From: Pleurocapsa sp. PCC 7319
GTDB taxonomy: Bacteria; Cyanobacteriota; Cyanobacteriia; Cyanobacteriales; Xenococcaceae
NCBI RefSeq assembly: GCF_000332195.1
Contig: NZ_KB235922.1
Span: 5,615,322-5,679,321 of the forward strand
Direction of reading: 5' to 3'
Length of the DNA: 64,000 bases
The position numbers and the translations under genes are program-made. How positions within the stretch are numbered: position 1 is the first letter of the stretch; every line of letters starts with the position of its first letter. This document shows, piece after piece, positions 42,581 through 52,091 of this stretch. The notes under the pieces are model-generated. The model was not told where the DNA came from, did no database searches, and worked only from the letters and a program-made list of their open reading frames with translations.

Positions 42581-43465
42581 TTAACACTTAGTAATAGTAC
42601 TCAAACGCAGAACTATTTCGTCTATTGCTTCAACTACGGCATAATTTGACTGATTAGTGGGTTGATTGGTAATGATGCTAAAAACAAAAACCCCATATTC
42701 TGGGTGATCGATATAACCAGATAAAGCCTTGACGCCTCTAAGGGTACCCGTCTTGGCTCTTACTGTTCCTTCCGCAGTAGTGTGGCGGAGACGATTTCTG
42801 AGAGTACCACTGATACCAGCGATGGGAAGAGAAGCCAAGAAAACATCATTTCCCCGAGCATCAAACATAGCTCTAAGAGTAGAAGTTAAAGTTCTAGGAG
42901 TTGCCAAGTTATTACGGGACAAACCTGAGCCATCTTTTAATCGATAACCGTTAGAATCAATTCCCAAATTAGTTAAAGCCTGTTGAACTGATTGAGAGCC
43001 GCCGACGTATCGCAGCAAAACATTGGCATAATCATTGTCACTTTTAAGATTAGTAACTGTAATCCAATCGCGAATCGATGTAGAACGAATTTGCCCATCT
43101 GGATTGAGCTTTTGTAAAGCAGCAGCAGTGACTAACAACTTCATATTAGAAGCAGGAACCATATAAGAGTCAGGATTACGACTATAAATATTACTTCCGC
43201 TGAGAGATTGAACCAAAATTGCCCACTTTACCTTCTCGAGACTGGGATGTTCAACGATTTGATCGATAACTGGTTCTATGTAATTCGAGCAAATACCAGG
43301 AGAATTATTTTCAGGTAAAGGAACAGGAATTTCAATAGCATCTAAATTGTTGTCTAGGTGGGCAGCTGTGTCAGCGGTAACAGGAGTGAGAGAAAATAAA
43401 TGAATCAGAGTTACACAACTAATAGTAAAAGGAATACTTCTGGGCGAACAGCAACTAAATTTCAT
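42581..43465 (-). CDS. Compact D-alanyl-D-alanine carboxypeptidase (PBP4/DacB type)
   Basis: A 294-residue S13-family peptidase with a signal peptide (ends TPVTADTA). The three active-site motifs are SNMK (SxxK), SRN (GSGLSRNN) and KTG (VRAKTGTLRGVKALSGYI). Family members usually exceed 400 residues because of extra domains inserted after SxxK. Here only about 90 residues separate SNMK from SRN, so those domains are missing. It should trim peptidoglycan peptides in the periplasm. It is upstream of the RHH gene on the same strand, with a 110-base gap. Confidence 0.88.
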   Translation of the reverse strand: MKFSCCSPRSIPFTISCVTLIHLFSLTPVTADTAAHLDNNLDAIEIPVPLPENNSPGICSNYIEPVIDQIVEHPSLEKVKWAILVQSLSGSNIYSRNPDSYMVPASNMKLLVTAAALQKLNPDGQIRSTSIRDWITVTNLKSDNDYANVLLRYVGGSQSVQQALTNLGIDSNGYRLKDGSGLSRNNLATPRTLTSTLRAMFDARGNDVFLASLPIAGISGTLRNRLRHTTAEGTVRAKTGTLRGVKALSGYIDHPEYGVFVFSIITNQPTNQSNYAVVEAIDEIVLRLSTITKC

Positions 43466-44000
43466 AAACTAGCCGTAAAAAATTGTTAAACTGAAAAACT
43501 ATGGTTCAATCCAGCATCAAACCTTTGGCAGACTTTAAATTTTGCTTGTTGTTACGAGTTACTCTCTAATAAAAAGTACCAAACAGAAAATTTTACTTAA
43601 TGTTTTTTCAACGTAGATACAGCTCCCATAAAGAAAATTTACGTTGATGATCCTTAGTGATTAAGTTCCAAAATCTCTATTGTCTTACTCTACAAGCAGA
43701 TTTTCCGTTAAGGAGTGGACTGAAGGTTAAAGCTTCAAAACTTTCCATCAAGGTTTTAATCTATTAAGACTGGCATCGTCAAGATAATTTAATGTATCGA
43801 AGATTATTGCGACATAATTTTATTTTTGGTTGCACCAATGAGTTAAGTCGCATTGTACAAAAGTACTAGTAAATTAAGAAGATAGTATCTAATTGTTGAG
43901 CTGGAAACTTTATTATGAATAAAAATATTCAAAAAGTATACTTTGGTAATTGGATTTAGTATAGATATTGATCTAGAAATTAAGACTTAAAATTAATTTG
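43466..44000. other. Gene-free divergent intergenic region
   Basis: About 535 AT-rich bases between the divergent carboxypeptidase and efflux-adaptor genes. I see no gene, repeat or RNA in it. It must hold both promoters, but I could not identify them with confidence. Confidence 0.6.
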
Positions 44001-45308
44001 ATGCCAGCTCCCTCGCAAGCAAACAACTGGGAAAAACCTTTCGTTAAAAGCAATTTAAAGTTTATATGGTTAGTTTTAGGTGCTATGAGCTTGATCGGTT
44101 GTAGCTTTGAGTCACAGAATAAATCTCAAACATCTCAACCAACAAAATCAAATTTAACCAATGTATCTTTAGAGCAAAATAAGATCAATGTTGATGTCGA
44201 AGTTGCTGGCTTAGGTTTTATTAGCTCTGAACGCAAATATACTGGCACAACTCAACCTCAACAAGAGGTATCTTGGCGATCGCAAACTGAAGGAATACTA
44301 TTAGAACTATCAACAGAAGTTGGTGATAGAGTAGCCAAAGGAGAACTAATTGGTCAACTTGACGATCTCCTCTTAGCAGCCGACGTTGCTGGAAGAGAAG
44401 GAGAATTAGCCACCTTAGAATCAGAATTGGCACAAGCAAAGATCCAGGTAAAAAACGCGCAAATTAGTCTAGAAGAAGCGGAAATTCAGCTAGAACAAGC
44501 TAAAAGTGATGCCCAAAGATATCAAAGGCTGGCGGCAACGGGATTAATTGCGCAACAGCAAGCTGAATCTTTTCAAACTGCAGCCCGAGTCGCCGAAAAG
44601 GTAGTGTTAACTGCCCAGGAAGCCGTCAAAACTGAAGAAAAAGCGGTAGCAGTAGTCCAAGGAAGAATTGCCACCCAACAATCGGCGATCGCTGAATCTC
44701 AACAACGTCAGACTTATTCTCAAATAGTTGCGCCCATTAGTGGCATAGTTACGGCAAGAGCTAGTGAACCTGGCAGTCTGATTCAGGCTGGAGAAGAAGT
44801 TGTAACCATTGGTGATTTTAGTCAGATTAAAATTGTCGTACCGCTTTCAGAATTAGATTTGGGGCAGGTTGTGGTGGGGCAAAGGGTAGGAGTCAAATTA
44901 GATGCCTATGGCGATCGCCAGTTTACAGGACAAGTTAGCCGAATTGCACCTACAACCAATAATTCTTCTCGTCAAATTCCCGTAGAAATTATCGTTGATA
45001 ATCCCGAGCGTCAGATTAAAGGAGGACTCCTAGCCAGAGTTAACTTTGTGTCTGACAGTAAGTCAAAGGTGATTGTACCGGAATCAGCTCTTAAGACAGA
45101 GGAAGGAGCCAACTATATTTTTGCTGTTACTCAAACAAAAGAAAATAATCAAGGCAAAGTTACTAAGCGGAAAGTGGTCACTGGCGATCGTGCAAATGGC
45201 AAAGTAGAAATCACTGCTGGAATTTCACCAGGAGAAAGATATGTAATTCGTAGTAGCCAACCCCTACAAGATCGGGATGAAGTAGGGTTGAGTATTATTT
45301 CGCAATGA
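44001..45308 (+). CDS. RND-type efflux periplasmic adaptor lipoprotein (HlyD/MFP family)
   Basis: About 435 residues from ATG 44001 (TTG 43998 directly before it is the alternative). A lipoprotein signal ends in LIGC. The order is lipoyl half-motif (VSWRSQTEGILLELSTEVGD), a long coiled coil of about 120 residues (ELAQAKIQVKNAQISLEEAE), second lipoyl half (YSQIVAPISGIVTARASEPG), beta-barrel (GQRVGVKLDAYGDRQFTG) and membrane-proximal domain. It should bridge an inner-membrane pump to an outer-membrane channel. No RND or ABC pump gene follows, so it is an orphan here. Confidence 0.9.
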   Translation: MPAPSQANNWEKPFVKSNLKFIWLVLGAMSLIGCSFESQNKSQTSQPTKSNLTNVSLEQNKINVDVEVAGLGFISSERKYTGTTQPQQEVSWRSQTEGILLELSTEVGDRVAKGELIGQLDDLLLAADVAGREGELATLESELAQAKIQVKNAQISLEEAEIQLEQAKSDAQRYQRLAATGLIAQQQAESFQTAARVAEKVVLTAQEAVKTEEKAVAVVQGRIATQQSAIAESQQRQTYSQIVAPISGIVTARASEPGSLIQAGEEVVTIGDFSQIKIVVPLSELDLGQVVVGQRVGVKLDAYGDRQFTGQVSRIAPTTNNSSRQIPVEIIVDNPERQIKGGLLARVNFVSDSKSKVIVPESALKTEEGANYIFAVTQTKENNQGKVTKRKVVTGDRANGKVEITAGISPGERYVIRSSQPLQDRDEVGLSIISQ

Positions 45309-45315
45309 AAGCTAT

Positions 45316-45427
45316 TAAGTAGGTGGGTGAAATTAAATATAAAACGGTTTTGGCAGGGGTTAGGGGATGGGTGATAGGGAAAAAATTAACTACCTGGGTT
45401 TTATAAATTATTATGCCTACCTACTTA
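45316..45427. mobile_element. MITE-like element with imperfect terminal inverted repeats
   Basis: TAAGTAGGTGGG (45316-45327) matches the inverse of CCTACCTACTTA (45416-45427) at 11 of 12 positions, and the pairing extends inward over about 30 bases to ATAAAAC. It is about 112 bases long and non-coding, lying just after the efflux adaptor stop. Confidence 0.65.
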
Positions 45428-45494
45428 CCTGTTAGCCATTAGCTGTGCATGATAATGGAAAGATTAACCGAGTTACTTTCTCCACTTCGCTGAT

Positions 45495-46088
45495 TCAATA
45501 TACGATTGATTGAATTTTCTGTGATAAAACTTGTGTCAAAAATTCATAACCTTGCTGATTAAAATGCACACCATCTTTACTTTTGAGAAACCTTGAGTAG
45601 TTTGATTGCGATCGCATTAAAGACCAAAGATCTAGAAAATGGCTCCCTGTTAAGACTGCCACTTTAGCAGCAACTTGAACATATTGTTCTAAAATTTCCA
45701 TTGTTACAAAATTAGCTGAGGGAAAAGCTTTTTTGCGTGCAGACAAGAGAGCTTGATTGATTGGTGGAGAGGTAATCAGCAGTGTCCTTTGAGGTGTAAT
45801 CTGTTCGACTATTGATATCAAGTTTTGTTCATATTCTCTGATATCAATACCTTTATTTTCACTAGCATCAGCAGTGCCGAATAAGACTGTCACGAGGTCA
45901 GGACAACAATTTAAAACGTCTGTTTGTAATCTTCTCAGTGCGCCTCTGGTGTTATCCCCTCCGATACCAGCATTAACAATAGTCCAACCTGGCAAAACTT
46001 GCTTGAGCCTGGGAGTAAGTTTTAAGGTTCCATTAGGATCTTTTTCTTTGGCTGTAATGCTATCTCCCAGACAAATCAGCTTAGGCAT
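45495..46088 (-). CDS. SGNH/GDSL hydrolase with altered block III
   Basis: A 197-residue protein. I choose the ATG at 46088 (MPKLICLGDSITAK), because 35 further residues to an ATG at 46193 would overlap the upstream peptidase gene. Block I is GDSI, block II is VNAGIGGDNTRG, and block V is DGVHFNQQGY with the Asp and His of the triad. Block III reads FGTADAS where esterases of this family have G-x-N-D; the oxyanion Asn is replaced by Ala. It may have low or altered activity. Likely an esterase or lipase. It follows the M3 peptidase gene by 73 bases. Confidence 0.85.
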   Translation of the reverse strand: MPKLICLGDSITAKEKDPNGTLKLTPRLKQVLPGWTIVNAGIGGDNTRGALRRLQTDVLNCCPDLVTVLFGTADASENKGIDIREYEQNLISIVEQITPQRTLLITSPPINQALLSARKKAFPSANFVTMEILEQYVQVAAKVAVLTGSHFLDLWSLMRSQSNYSRFLKSKDGVHFNQQGYEFLTQVLSQKIQSIVY

Positions 46089-46161
46089 AAATATTGATTT
46101 GATAAATCCAATACTTAATTGATTAAACTCACGACTTAGCAATTTAGCGTGTCGTGTAAAC

Positions 46162-47853
46162 TTATAGTCCCAAAAAATCTTGGGCTTTCTCAACTACATC
46201 TGCCAAGGAACCTGGTTTAAAGGGAGAAACTAAATTAGCTGAACTTACCAACTCTTGAAATGGTGCTTGACCTCCACGCTGACAAAGAGCGATATATTCT
46301 GTTAAAGCATCTTCAAAGTTCGCTTCTGATTTTAGCCAAAATTGCATCGCGCAACATAAAGCTAAAGTGTAATCGATGTAATAAAAAGGAGAACAATAAA
46401 TATGTTGTTTTTCTTGCCATAAACCACCTTGGGCAGGATAGGCTAAGTCTCCATATTGTCGCCAGGGAAGATAACGGGCTTCCATCTGTTGCCACATTTG
46501 ATTTCTTTCTTGGGGAGTGGCTTGAGGGTTAGTATAAACAAGATGTTGAAAATGATCTACCGCACAGCCATAGGGCAAGAATAAGAGGGATTCTGCTAGA
46601 TGAATTTCACGAAAACGATCCGCATCATCAGCAAAAAACTTATCCATCTGTGACCAAGTGAGAAATTCCAAACTCATAGAGTGGATTTCGCATGATTCCA
46701 AAGTGGGCCAGAGGTAGTCAATCAAAGGTAAATCGCGACTTTGCCAAGCTTGAAAAGCATGACCCATCTCATGGGTAAACACCTCAACATCGCCCTTAGT
46801 ACTATTAAAATTAGCAAATATATAGGGAACACCTGCGGTAGGAAAGCTAGTACAAAAACCACCGCCAGCCTTACCAGGGCGAGTTTTGAGATCGAGGAAG
46901 TTGCCCCCCACCATCATCTTGAAAAAACTACCTAATTCAGGGTGCATCGCGTCGAACATTTGTTGAGCTTGCTGAAGCATCCAGTCATGATCCCCTTGAG
47001 GTTTGGGATTTCCTTGGAGATCGAATACAGATTCATCCCAAAACATAACTCGATCTAAGTTCAGCTTGGCAGCTTTTTGAGCCATAATTTTTTGTGCCAA
47101 GGGAACAACTTGCGCTACTACCTCATTCCGATAGCTTTCTACATCTGTTTCGTTATAATCAACGCGCTGCATCCTTTTGTAGCCCAGACCAATATAGTTG
47201 TCGTAGCCTAGCTTTTGCGCCATCCCATGACGTAGCTTGACTAACTGATCGTAAATACTATCTAACTGTGATTGATGTTGGCTAAAAAAATTCCAACGTG
47301 CCTTTTCTGCCTGATATCGAGTTTGGCGATCGCTGTCTTGAGTGTATTTGCGAATTCCCGAAAGGTTAACCGTCTCACCTTGAAACTCAATTTTAGCTGA
47401 AGCTAGCAGTTGCACGTATTGATTAACTAATTTTGATTCTTGAACTAGATCATCCTCGATCGCCGATTCAAAAGTAGTCACATCAGCAGACCATAGGCTG
47501 AAGGCCTGTTTACCCAAAATAGACTCTAATTCAGCTTGCTCTTTGCTATCTAATAATCTTCGCTTCAGAGCTATTTCCAGCGCAGTTAGTTTGGGCTGTA
47601 GTTCGTCACTATATTCTTGAGCTTGTTTGAAAGCTTCGTTGGCAGTGTCCTGACTAAAGTGTAGAGAAGTAAGAGCAGTCCAGCTATCCAAGCGACGGCG
47701 TAAATTCTCCCACTGTTGCAGAGCTTCTTGTTTGGCTGCCAAAGTTGTTGCCTGGTCTAAATTAGTATTGATGTTTTGATACTCTGCCGTCACTTGTTCG
47801 ATTGTGGGGGTTTCTACTTCAATATCCTTAAAATTAATGGTAGTTTGGCTCAT
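46162..47853 (-). CDS. M3-family oligoendopeptidase (PepF-like)
   Basis: A 563-residue zinc metallopeptidase. The active site is FTHEMGHAFQAWQSRDLP (HExxH), with the third ligand Glu in ESCEIHSMSLEF downstream. The N-terminal 200 residues are helical, as in oligoendopeptidase F. It should cut short peptides in the cytoplasm. No signal peptide. It is upstream of the SGNH hydrolase gene and divergent from the glycosylase gene. Length agrees with the family (about 560-600). Confidence 0.93.
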   Translation of the reverse strand: MSQTTINFKDIEVETPTIEQVTAEYQNINTNLDQATTLAAKQEALQQWENLRRRLDSWTALTSLHFSQDTANEAFKQAQEYSDELQPKLTALEIALKRRLLDSKEQAELESILGKQAFSLWSADVTTFESAIEDDLVQESKLVNQYVQLLASAKIEFQGETVNLSGIRKYTQDSDRQTRYQAEKARWNFFSQHQSQLDSIYDQLVKLRHGMAQKLGYDNYIGLGYKRMQRVDYNETDVESYRNEVVAQVVPLAQKIMAQKAAKLNLDRVMFWDESVFDLQGNPKPQGDHDWMLQQAQQMFDAMHPELGSFFKMMVGGNFLDLKTRPGKAGGGFCTSFPTAGVPYIFANFNSTKGDVEVFTHEMGHAFQAWQSRDLPLIDYLWPTLESCEIHSMSLEFLTWSQMDKFFADDADRFREIHLAESLLFLPYGCAVDHFQHLVYTNPQATPQERNQMWQQMEARYLPWRQYGDLAYPAQGGLWQEKQHIYCSPFYYIDYTLALCCAMQFWLKSEANFEDALTEYIALCQRGGQAPFQELVSSANLVSPFKPGSLADVVEKAQDFLGL

Positions 47854-47909
47854 AATCGACAGCTAAAAGTGATTTCACCTAAAATTCTAACGAAGTTTGA
47901 TGTTTAAAA

Positions 47910-48530
47910 ATGGCTCAAGCAAAAACATCCTTAATCGCAGGTATACAAGTACTTACTCAACGCGATCCTGATTTAGCTCAAATTATCGACACCCTAGGTT
48001 ATCCCCCGCAATGGCAAAGAGAACCTGGGTTTGCTACTTTGATTCAGATTATTTTAGAACAGCAAGTTTCTCTAGCTTCAGCTCAAGCTACTTTTAAACG
48101 TCTCAATAATGCAGTGGATCGATTAACACCAGAAACCTTTTTATGTTTGGAAGATGATGTGCTTAAAGGCATTGGCTTTAGTCGCCAAAAAATTACATAT
48201 GGTCGCGAATTAGCTCAGGCTATTACTAAAAATATTTTAGATTTAGACAGTTTTGTCAGATTAGATAATTTAAGTATCAGAAGAAAATTAACCAGGATCA
48301 AAGGTATCGGTGATTGGACTGTAGATATGTATTTGATGATGGCATTACAGCGTCAAGATATATTTCCCACAAAAGATTTGGCAGTCAAAATCGCTGTTAA
48401 AGAAATTAAAAATTTACTGACTCTTCCTCCGCCATCTGAATTAGAATTTATAGCTGAACAATGGCGACCATATAGAGCCATTGCTACCAAAATATTGTGG
48501 CACTATTATTTAAATCGCAAATCTAATTGA
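47910..48530 (+). CDS. AlkA-like DNA-3-methyladenine glycosylase (HhH-GPD)
   Basis: A 206-residue base-excision repair enzyme. The helix-hairpin-helix is RIKGIGDWTVDMYLMMAL, and the catalytic Asp lies in FPTKDLAVKIAV. The IILEQQVSLASAQATFKRL segment is the usual family signature before it. It lacks the N-terminal domain of E. coli AlkA, as short bacterial forms do. It removes alkylated purines. It is divergent from the peptidase gene; the next gene follows after 92 bases. Confidence 0.9.
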   Translation: MAQAKTSLIAGIQVLTQRDPDLAQIIDTLGYPPQWQREPGFATLIQIILEQQVSLASAQATFKRLNNAVDRLTPETFLCLEDDVLKGIGFSRQKITYGRELAQAITKNILDLDSFVRLDNLSIRRKLTRIKGIGDWTVDMYLMMALQRQDIFPTKDLAVKIAVKEIKNLLTLPPPSELEFIAEQWRPYRAIATKILWHYYLNRKSN

Positions 48531-48622
48531 CGATTCAATTTTTTCTGGAAAAAATCAGAGATAAATGCCCTAAAAATATTAAAATAATCTCCAAGTAGGC
48601 ATAAAACTCAACAATCAGCCCA

Positions 48623-49444
48623 ATGGATAATCAGTTACTGTGGCATAATTTTTATCAAGAAATTGACCAACCAGATGAGCAAATAGATTTAGCGAAAGCT
48701 GCTCTTTGTTATGCTCAGGCAGAATATCCTGATTTAGATATTGACAAATATTTGGCTATTCTTAAGGCGATCGCCTCAGAAATTAGACCACAACTGCCAG
48801 CCGAACTTTATCCCCTTAAAGTAATTCAAATCATTAACTATCATCTTTATGATTGCCTAAAATTTAAGGGTAATAATCAAGATTATTATGATGCTGATAA
48901 TAGCTTTTTAAATCGGGTAATTGAACGAAAATTAGGAATTCCGATCACTCTGTCTGTAATTTATTTAGCAGTTGCCAAGCGTCTTGACTTTCCCATGGTA
49001 GGAATTGGCATGCCTGGACACTTCTTGATTCGCCCAGAATTTGAAGATGTCGAAATTTTTATCGATCCTTTCAATCGAGGAGAGATTTTGTTTAAACAAG
49101 ACTGTCAGGAAAAGTTAAATCAAATTTATCAACAGCCAGTCGAGCTAGAACCCAGTTTCTTGGCGCCTGTAAGTAATAAACAGATCTTAGCGAGAATGCT
49201 GAATAATCTTAAATTTATTTATTTACATCGCCAAGAGTTAAATAAAGCTTTAGCTACTATGAGTGGTATCTTAAAGTTATTTCCGGGAAATGCCGCTGAA
49301 ATACGCGATCGCGGTTTGTTGTACTATCAAGTAAAGCGTTGGCAAGAAGCAGTTCTAGATTTGGAATATTTTCTCAAAATTGCTCCCAATAGTGAAGATG
49401 CGCCAACAATCAAGAAATTATTACAACAAATAAATAGCGTGTAG
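48623..49444 (+). CDS. SirB1-family protein (transglutaminase-like plus TPR)
   Basis: A 273-residue protein. Residues about 30-185 match the SirB1/Transglut_core2 domain (NSFLNRVIERKLGIPITLSV, VGIGMPGHFLIRPEF, FIDPFNRGEIL). The C-terminal 80 residues hold TPR-like helices (LATMSGILKLFPGNAAEIRDRGLLYYQVKRWQEAVLDLEYFL). The catalytic role in this family is not established. It is 36 bases ahead of the glycosyltransferase gene on the same strand. Confidence 0.9.
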   Translation: MDNQLLWHNFYQEIDQPDEQIDLAKAALCYAQAEYPDLDIDKYLAILKAIASEIRPQLPAELYPLKVIQIINYHLYDCLKFKGNNQDYYDADNSFLNRVIERKLGIPITLSVIYLAVAKRLDFPMVGIGMPGHFLIRPEFEDVEIFIDPFNRGEILFKQDCQEKLNQIYQQPVELEPSFLAPVSNKQILARMLNNLKFIYLHRQELNKALATMSGILKLFPGNAAEIRDRGLLYYQVKRWQEAVLDLEYFLKIAPNSEDAPTIKKLLQQINSV

Positions 49445-49480
49445 CAACTTATTAATTTAGGCATTGAATGCTTAATTTGA

Positions 49481-50413
49481 ATGTATATTAGTGTCGTAAT
49501 TCCTACTTATAATCGTTTACCAATTCTCCAAAAGAGTCTGGCTGCTTTAGAAAACCAAAAATTTACCGATCATAAAATTGGTGGTTACGAAATACTGGTA
49601 GTTGATGATGGTTCACAAGATCAGACACTAGCCTGGTTAACAGAAAATTCAGCTCAACTGTCTCACGTAAAAATATTAAAGCAAAAGCATCAGGGAGCCG
49701 CTGCCGCCAGGAATTTCGGAGTAATGAATGCTGTCGGTGACACCATAATTTTTATTGATAGTGATTTAGTAGTAACGGAAAGCTTTCTTCAGTCTCACGC
49801 AGATGCTTTAGTTCTAGGAGAGCAAAACCTTAAAAGCGATCGCTTATTTACCTATGGAGCAGTAATTAATACTAATAACTTTGTCGAGCCAACTGCCGAA
49901 CCCTATAAAATTACTGATTTTTCGGCAGCCTATTTTGCTACAGGCAATGTTGCGATCGCTCGTAAGTGGTTAGAACAAGCTGGGTTATTTGATACTGGCT
50001 TTCAACTCTATGGCTGGGAAGATTTAGAGTTAGGAGTGCGCCTAAAAAAGTTAGGTTTAAAATTAATCAAATGTCCTCAAGCAGTCGGTTATCATTGGCA
50101 TCCTGCTTTTAATTTAGAACAAATTCCCAAGTTAATCGAGCAAGAAATTCAAAGAGGAAAAATGGGTGTTGTTTTTTATCAGAAACATCCAACTTGGGAA
50201 GTAAAAATGATGATTCAAATGACCATTTTACACCGTATTCTCTGGGGACTATTTTCCCTGAGAGGAATGCTTAATGAGCGTACCCTCAAACCTTTATTAC
50301 AGTGGCTAATTACCCGTAATCAACCTCAATTAGCCGAGCAAGTAGCCCGTATTTTTCTCAACTGGTATAATGTCCAGAGTGTTTATGCCGCCTATAACGA
50401 ACGGAATAAATAA
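49481..50413 (+). CDS. Family 2 glycosyltransferase
   Basis: A 310-residue GT-A enzyme. The nucleotide-sugar site starts VVIPTYNRLPILQKSL, with VVDDGSQDQT and the metal-binding DxD in FIDSDLVV. GWEDLELGVRLKKLG is the ED-containing acceptor/base motif. No membrane segments are evident. It probably transfers a sugar to a polysaccharide or lipid; the substrate cannot be told. The gene follows the SirB1-family gene closely. Confidence 0.9.
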   Translation: MYISVVIPTYNRLPILQKSLAALENQKFTDHKIGGYEILVVDDGSQDQTLAWLTENSAQLSHVKILKQKHQGAAAARNFGVMNAVGDTIIFIDSDLVVTESFLQSHADALVLGEQNLKSDRLFTYGAVINTNNFVEPTAEPYKITDFSAAYFATGNVAIARKWLEQAGLFDTGFQLYGWEDLELGVRLKKLGLKLIKCPQAVGYHWHPAFNLEQIPKLIEQEIQRGKMGVVFYQKHPTWEVKMMIQMTILHRILWGLFSLRGMLNERTLKPLLQWLITRNQPQLAEQVARIFLNWYNVQSVYAAYNERNK

Positions 50414-50534
50414 GTAACTTGGTAAAAAATTAATAGATATAGAGCTTAACCAACAGCTCTCAGTCTTTTTTTAATTCTTGGTTTTTTCTACATTCAATAC
50501 ACTTTTTTAAAAATATTTAAGATAAAAATATTTG

Positions 50535-51395
50535 ATGAATATTCTGACCGATTTATTATTTCCTAAGTCTAAAGCAAGTTCAACAGATTCTAAATCTACT
50601 GGACTTCCTGCCTTAAAGCGTAATCCTCGTGGTATTCATATTAAATCTCAACCAGAAATCGAGAAAATGCGACGTTCGGCCAAAATCGTCGCCACTGTCT
50701 TAAAAGAGATTGAGGCAATGGTAAAGCCTGGTATGACAACCGCTGACTTAGACGAATATGCTGAGAAACGCATTCGTGAAATGGGAGCAACTCCCAGTTT
50801 TAAAGGATATTATGGTTTTCCGGCTTCCATTTGCGCCAGTATCAATAACGAGGTAGTACACGGTATTCCCAGTCCTAAAAAAGTAATTCGCCGTGGAGAT
50901 GTTCTTAAAGTGGATACAGGTGCTTATTGTGATGGATTTCATGGTGACTCCTGTATTACTATTGCCATCGGGAAAGTATCTCAAGATGCTGCTAACTTAA
51001 TCAAAGTTGCAGAAGATTCATTGTATGAAGGTATCAAGCAAGTCAAAGCTGATAATCACCTCTTAGATATTGCCGGGGCGATCGAAGATTATGTAAAAGC
51101 CCACGGTTATAGTGTGGTAGAAGATTACTCTGGACACGGTGTTGGTAAAAATCTGCATGAAGCACCTTCAGTGTTTAACTTCCGTACCAAATGGATGCCC
51201 AATGTTAAGCTGAAAGCCGGGATGACTCTCGCTATTGAACCTATTCTTAACGCTGGTTCTAAGCATACTAGAGTGTTGCGCGATCGCTGGACAGTCGTAA
51301 CTGTTGATAATAATCTATCGGCTCAGTTTGAACATACTGTATTAGTCACTCAAGATGGCTACGAAATTTTGAGCGATCGCCATAATTTAGCTTAG
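50535..51395 (+). CDS. map: Type I methionine aminopeptidase
   Basis: A 286-residue metallopeptidase that removes initiator methionine. The ATG at 50535 is preferred over the TTG just before it. Metal ligands are visible in [15 protein letters not shown] (two Asp), the [12 protein letters not shown] histidine, AIEPILNAG and FEHTVLV (two Glu); the substrate His is in VVHGIPS. A 35-residue N-terminal extension ([20 protein letters not shown]) precedes the core. It stands alone on the plus strand. Confidence 0.95.
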   Translation: MNILTDLLFPKSKASSTDSKSTGLPALKRNPRGIHIKSQPEIEKMRRSAKIVATVLKEIEAMVKPGMTTADLDEYAEKRIREMGATPSFKGYYGFPASICASINNEVVHGIPSPKKVIRRGDVLKVDTGAYCDGFHGDSCITIAIGKVSQDAANLIKVAEDSLYEGIKQVKADNHLLDIAGAIEDYVKAHGYSVVEDYSGHGVGKNLHEAPSVFNFRTKWMPNVKLKAGMTLAIEPILNAGSKHTRVLRDRWTVVTVDNNLSAQFEHTVLVTQDGYEILSDRHNLA

Positions 51396-51436
51396 ATATA
51401 CGACCTATGGCTTCTACAAATAGAAGCCCTGTAATA

Positions 51437-51847
51437 TTATTGATCTGTAATTGGATTTTTGCTTCTTTCCTCAATTTCTTCCAGGGTTTTCAGCAAAATA
51501 CGCTTCGCTTGTAGTTGCCAACCCCACTTTTGAATATTGAAAGCAATCGGAATACCAATAGCTGGAGCTAAAAAATCTACCGGTTGTCGAAGGGAAATAC
51601 CAAATAACAATCCTAATCCAGCAATCCCCCAAAAAGGGAGAGCTACGGTCTGACGCTGTTCCTCGATTAGCTTACCCAAGAATCCTGTCGGCATTTCAGC
51701 AATAAGTGCCTCTTTTACTTCTTTTTGTTCAGTTGGAGTCACAGAAATCCCTATTTTACGACGCAGACGTTCAATTTTCCGTGCATCTGTACTGTATTGA
51801 GTTAGTTCGTCTTCTGCCATCAAGATTAATCTTTCTAACTGTGACAT
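51437..51847 (-). CDS. Conserved membrane protein of unknown function
   Basis: A 136-residue protein. The N-terminal 60 residues are a charged helical region (AEDELTQYSTDARKIERLRRK), then two hydrophobic segments (about 72-86 and 88-107) and a basic helical tail ending in a charged stretch. I do not recognise a named family. It is convergent with the methionine aminopeptidase gene, 41 bases away. Confidence 0.7.
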   Translation of the reverse strand: MSQLERLILMAEDELTQYSTDARKIERLRRKIGISVTPTEQKEVKEALIAEMPTGFLGKLIEEQRQTVALPFWGIAGLGLLFGISLRQPVDFLAPAIGIPIAFNIQKWGWQLQAKRILLKTLEEIEERSKNPITDQ

Positions 51848-51980
51848 TGATTTTGTTTCTATTTGAGTCTGAACAATTTACCCCAATATCAGATTATACC
51901 TGTTTTTCGACCTTTGACGGAGAAAGCGGTAGTACCCTAACAGGTTTGAATTGAGGGGTAAATCTTGTGACTCCAAATTA

Positions 51981-52004
51981 ACCTATAACCTATAACCTAT
52001 AACT
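51981..52004. repeat. Heptameric short tandem repeat (CTATAAC)
   Basis: ACCTATAACCTATAACCTAT, about three to four tandem copies of CTATAAC, of the same class as other heptamer repeats in this window. Confidence 0.85.
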
Positions 52005-52036
52005 TCTAATTCCGAATTCCGTTGCGCGACGCGACA

Positions 52037-52091
52037 GCGAGTCCTTTAGGGTAGCTTCTCGCGCGATGCGAAGCGAGTCCTTTAGGGTAGC
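52037..52091. repeat. Direct repeats of a 19-base interspersed element
   Basis: GCGAGTCCTTTAGGGTAGC occurs at 52037-52055 and 52073-52091, separated by a CG-rich palindromic spacer (TTCTCGCGCGATGCGAA). GC-rich compared with its AT-rich surroundings. Confidence 0.8.

Noticed and set aside
46089-46193. Longer start of the SGNH hydrolase overlapping the peptidase gene
   Set aside because: GDSI block I normally lies within the first ten to twenty residues; the internal ATG at 46088 fits and avoids the overlap.
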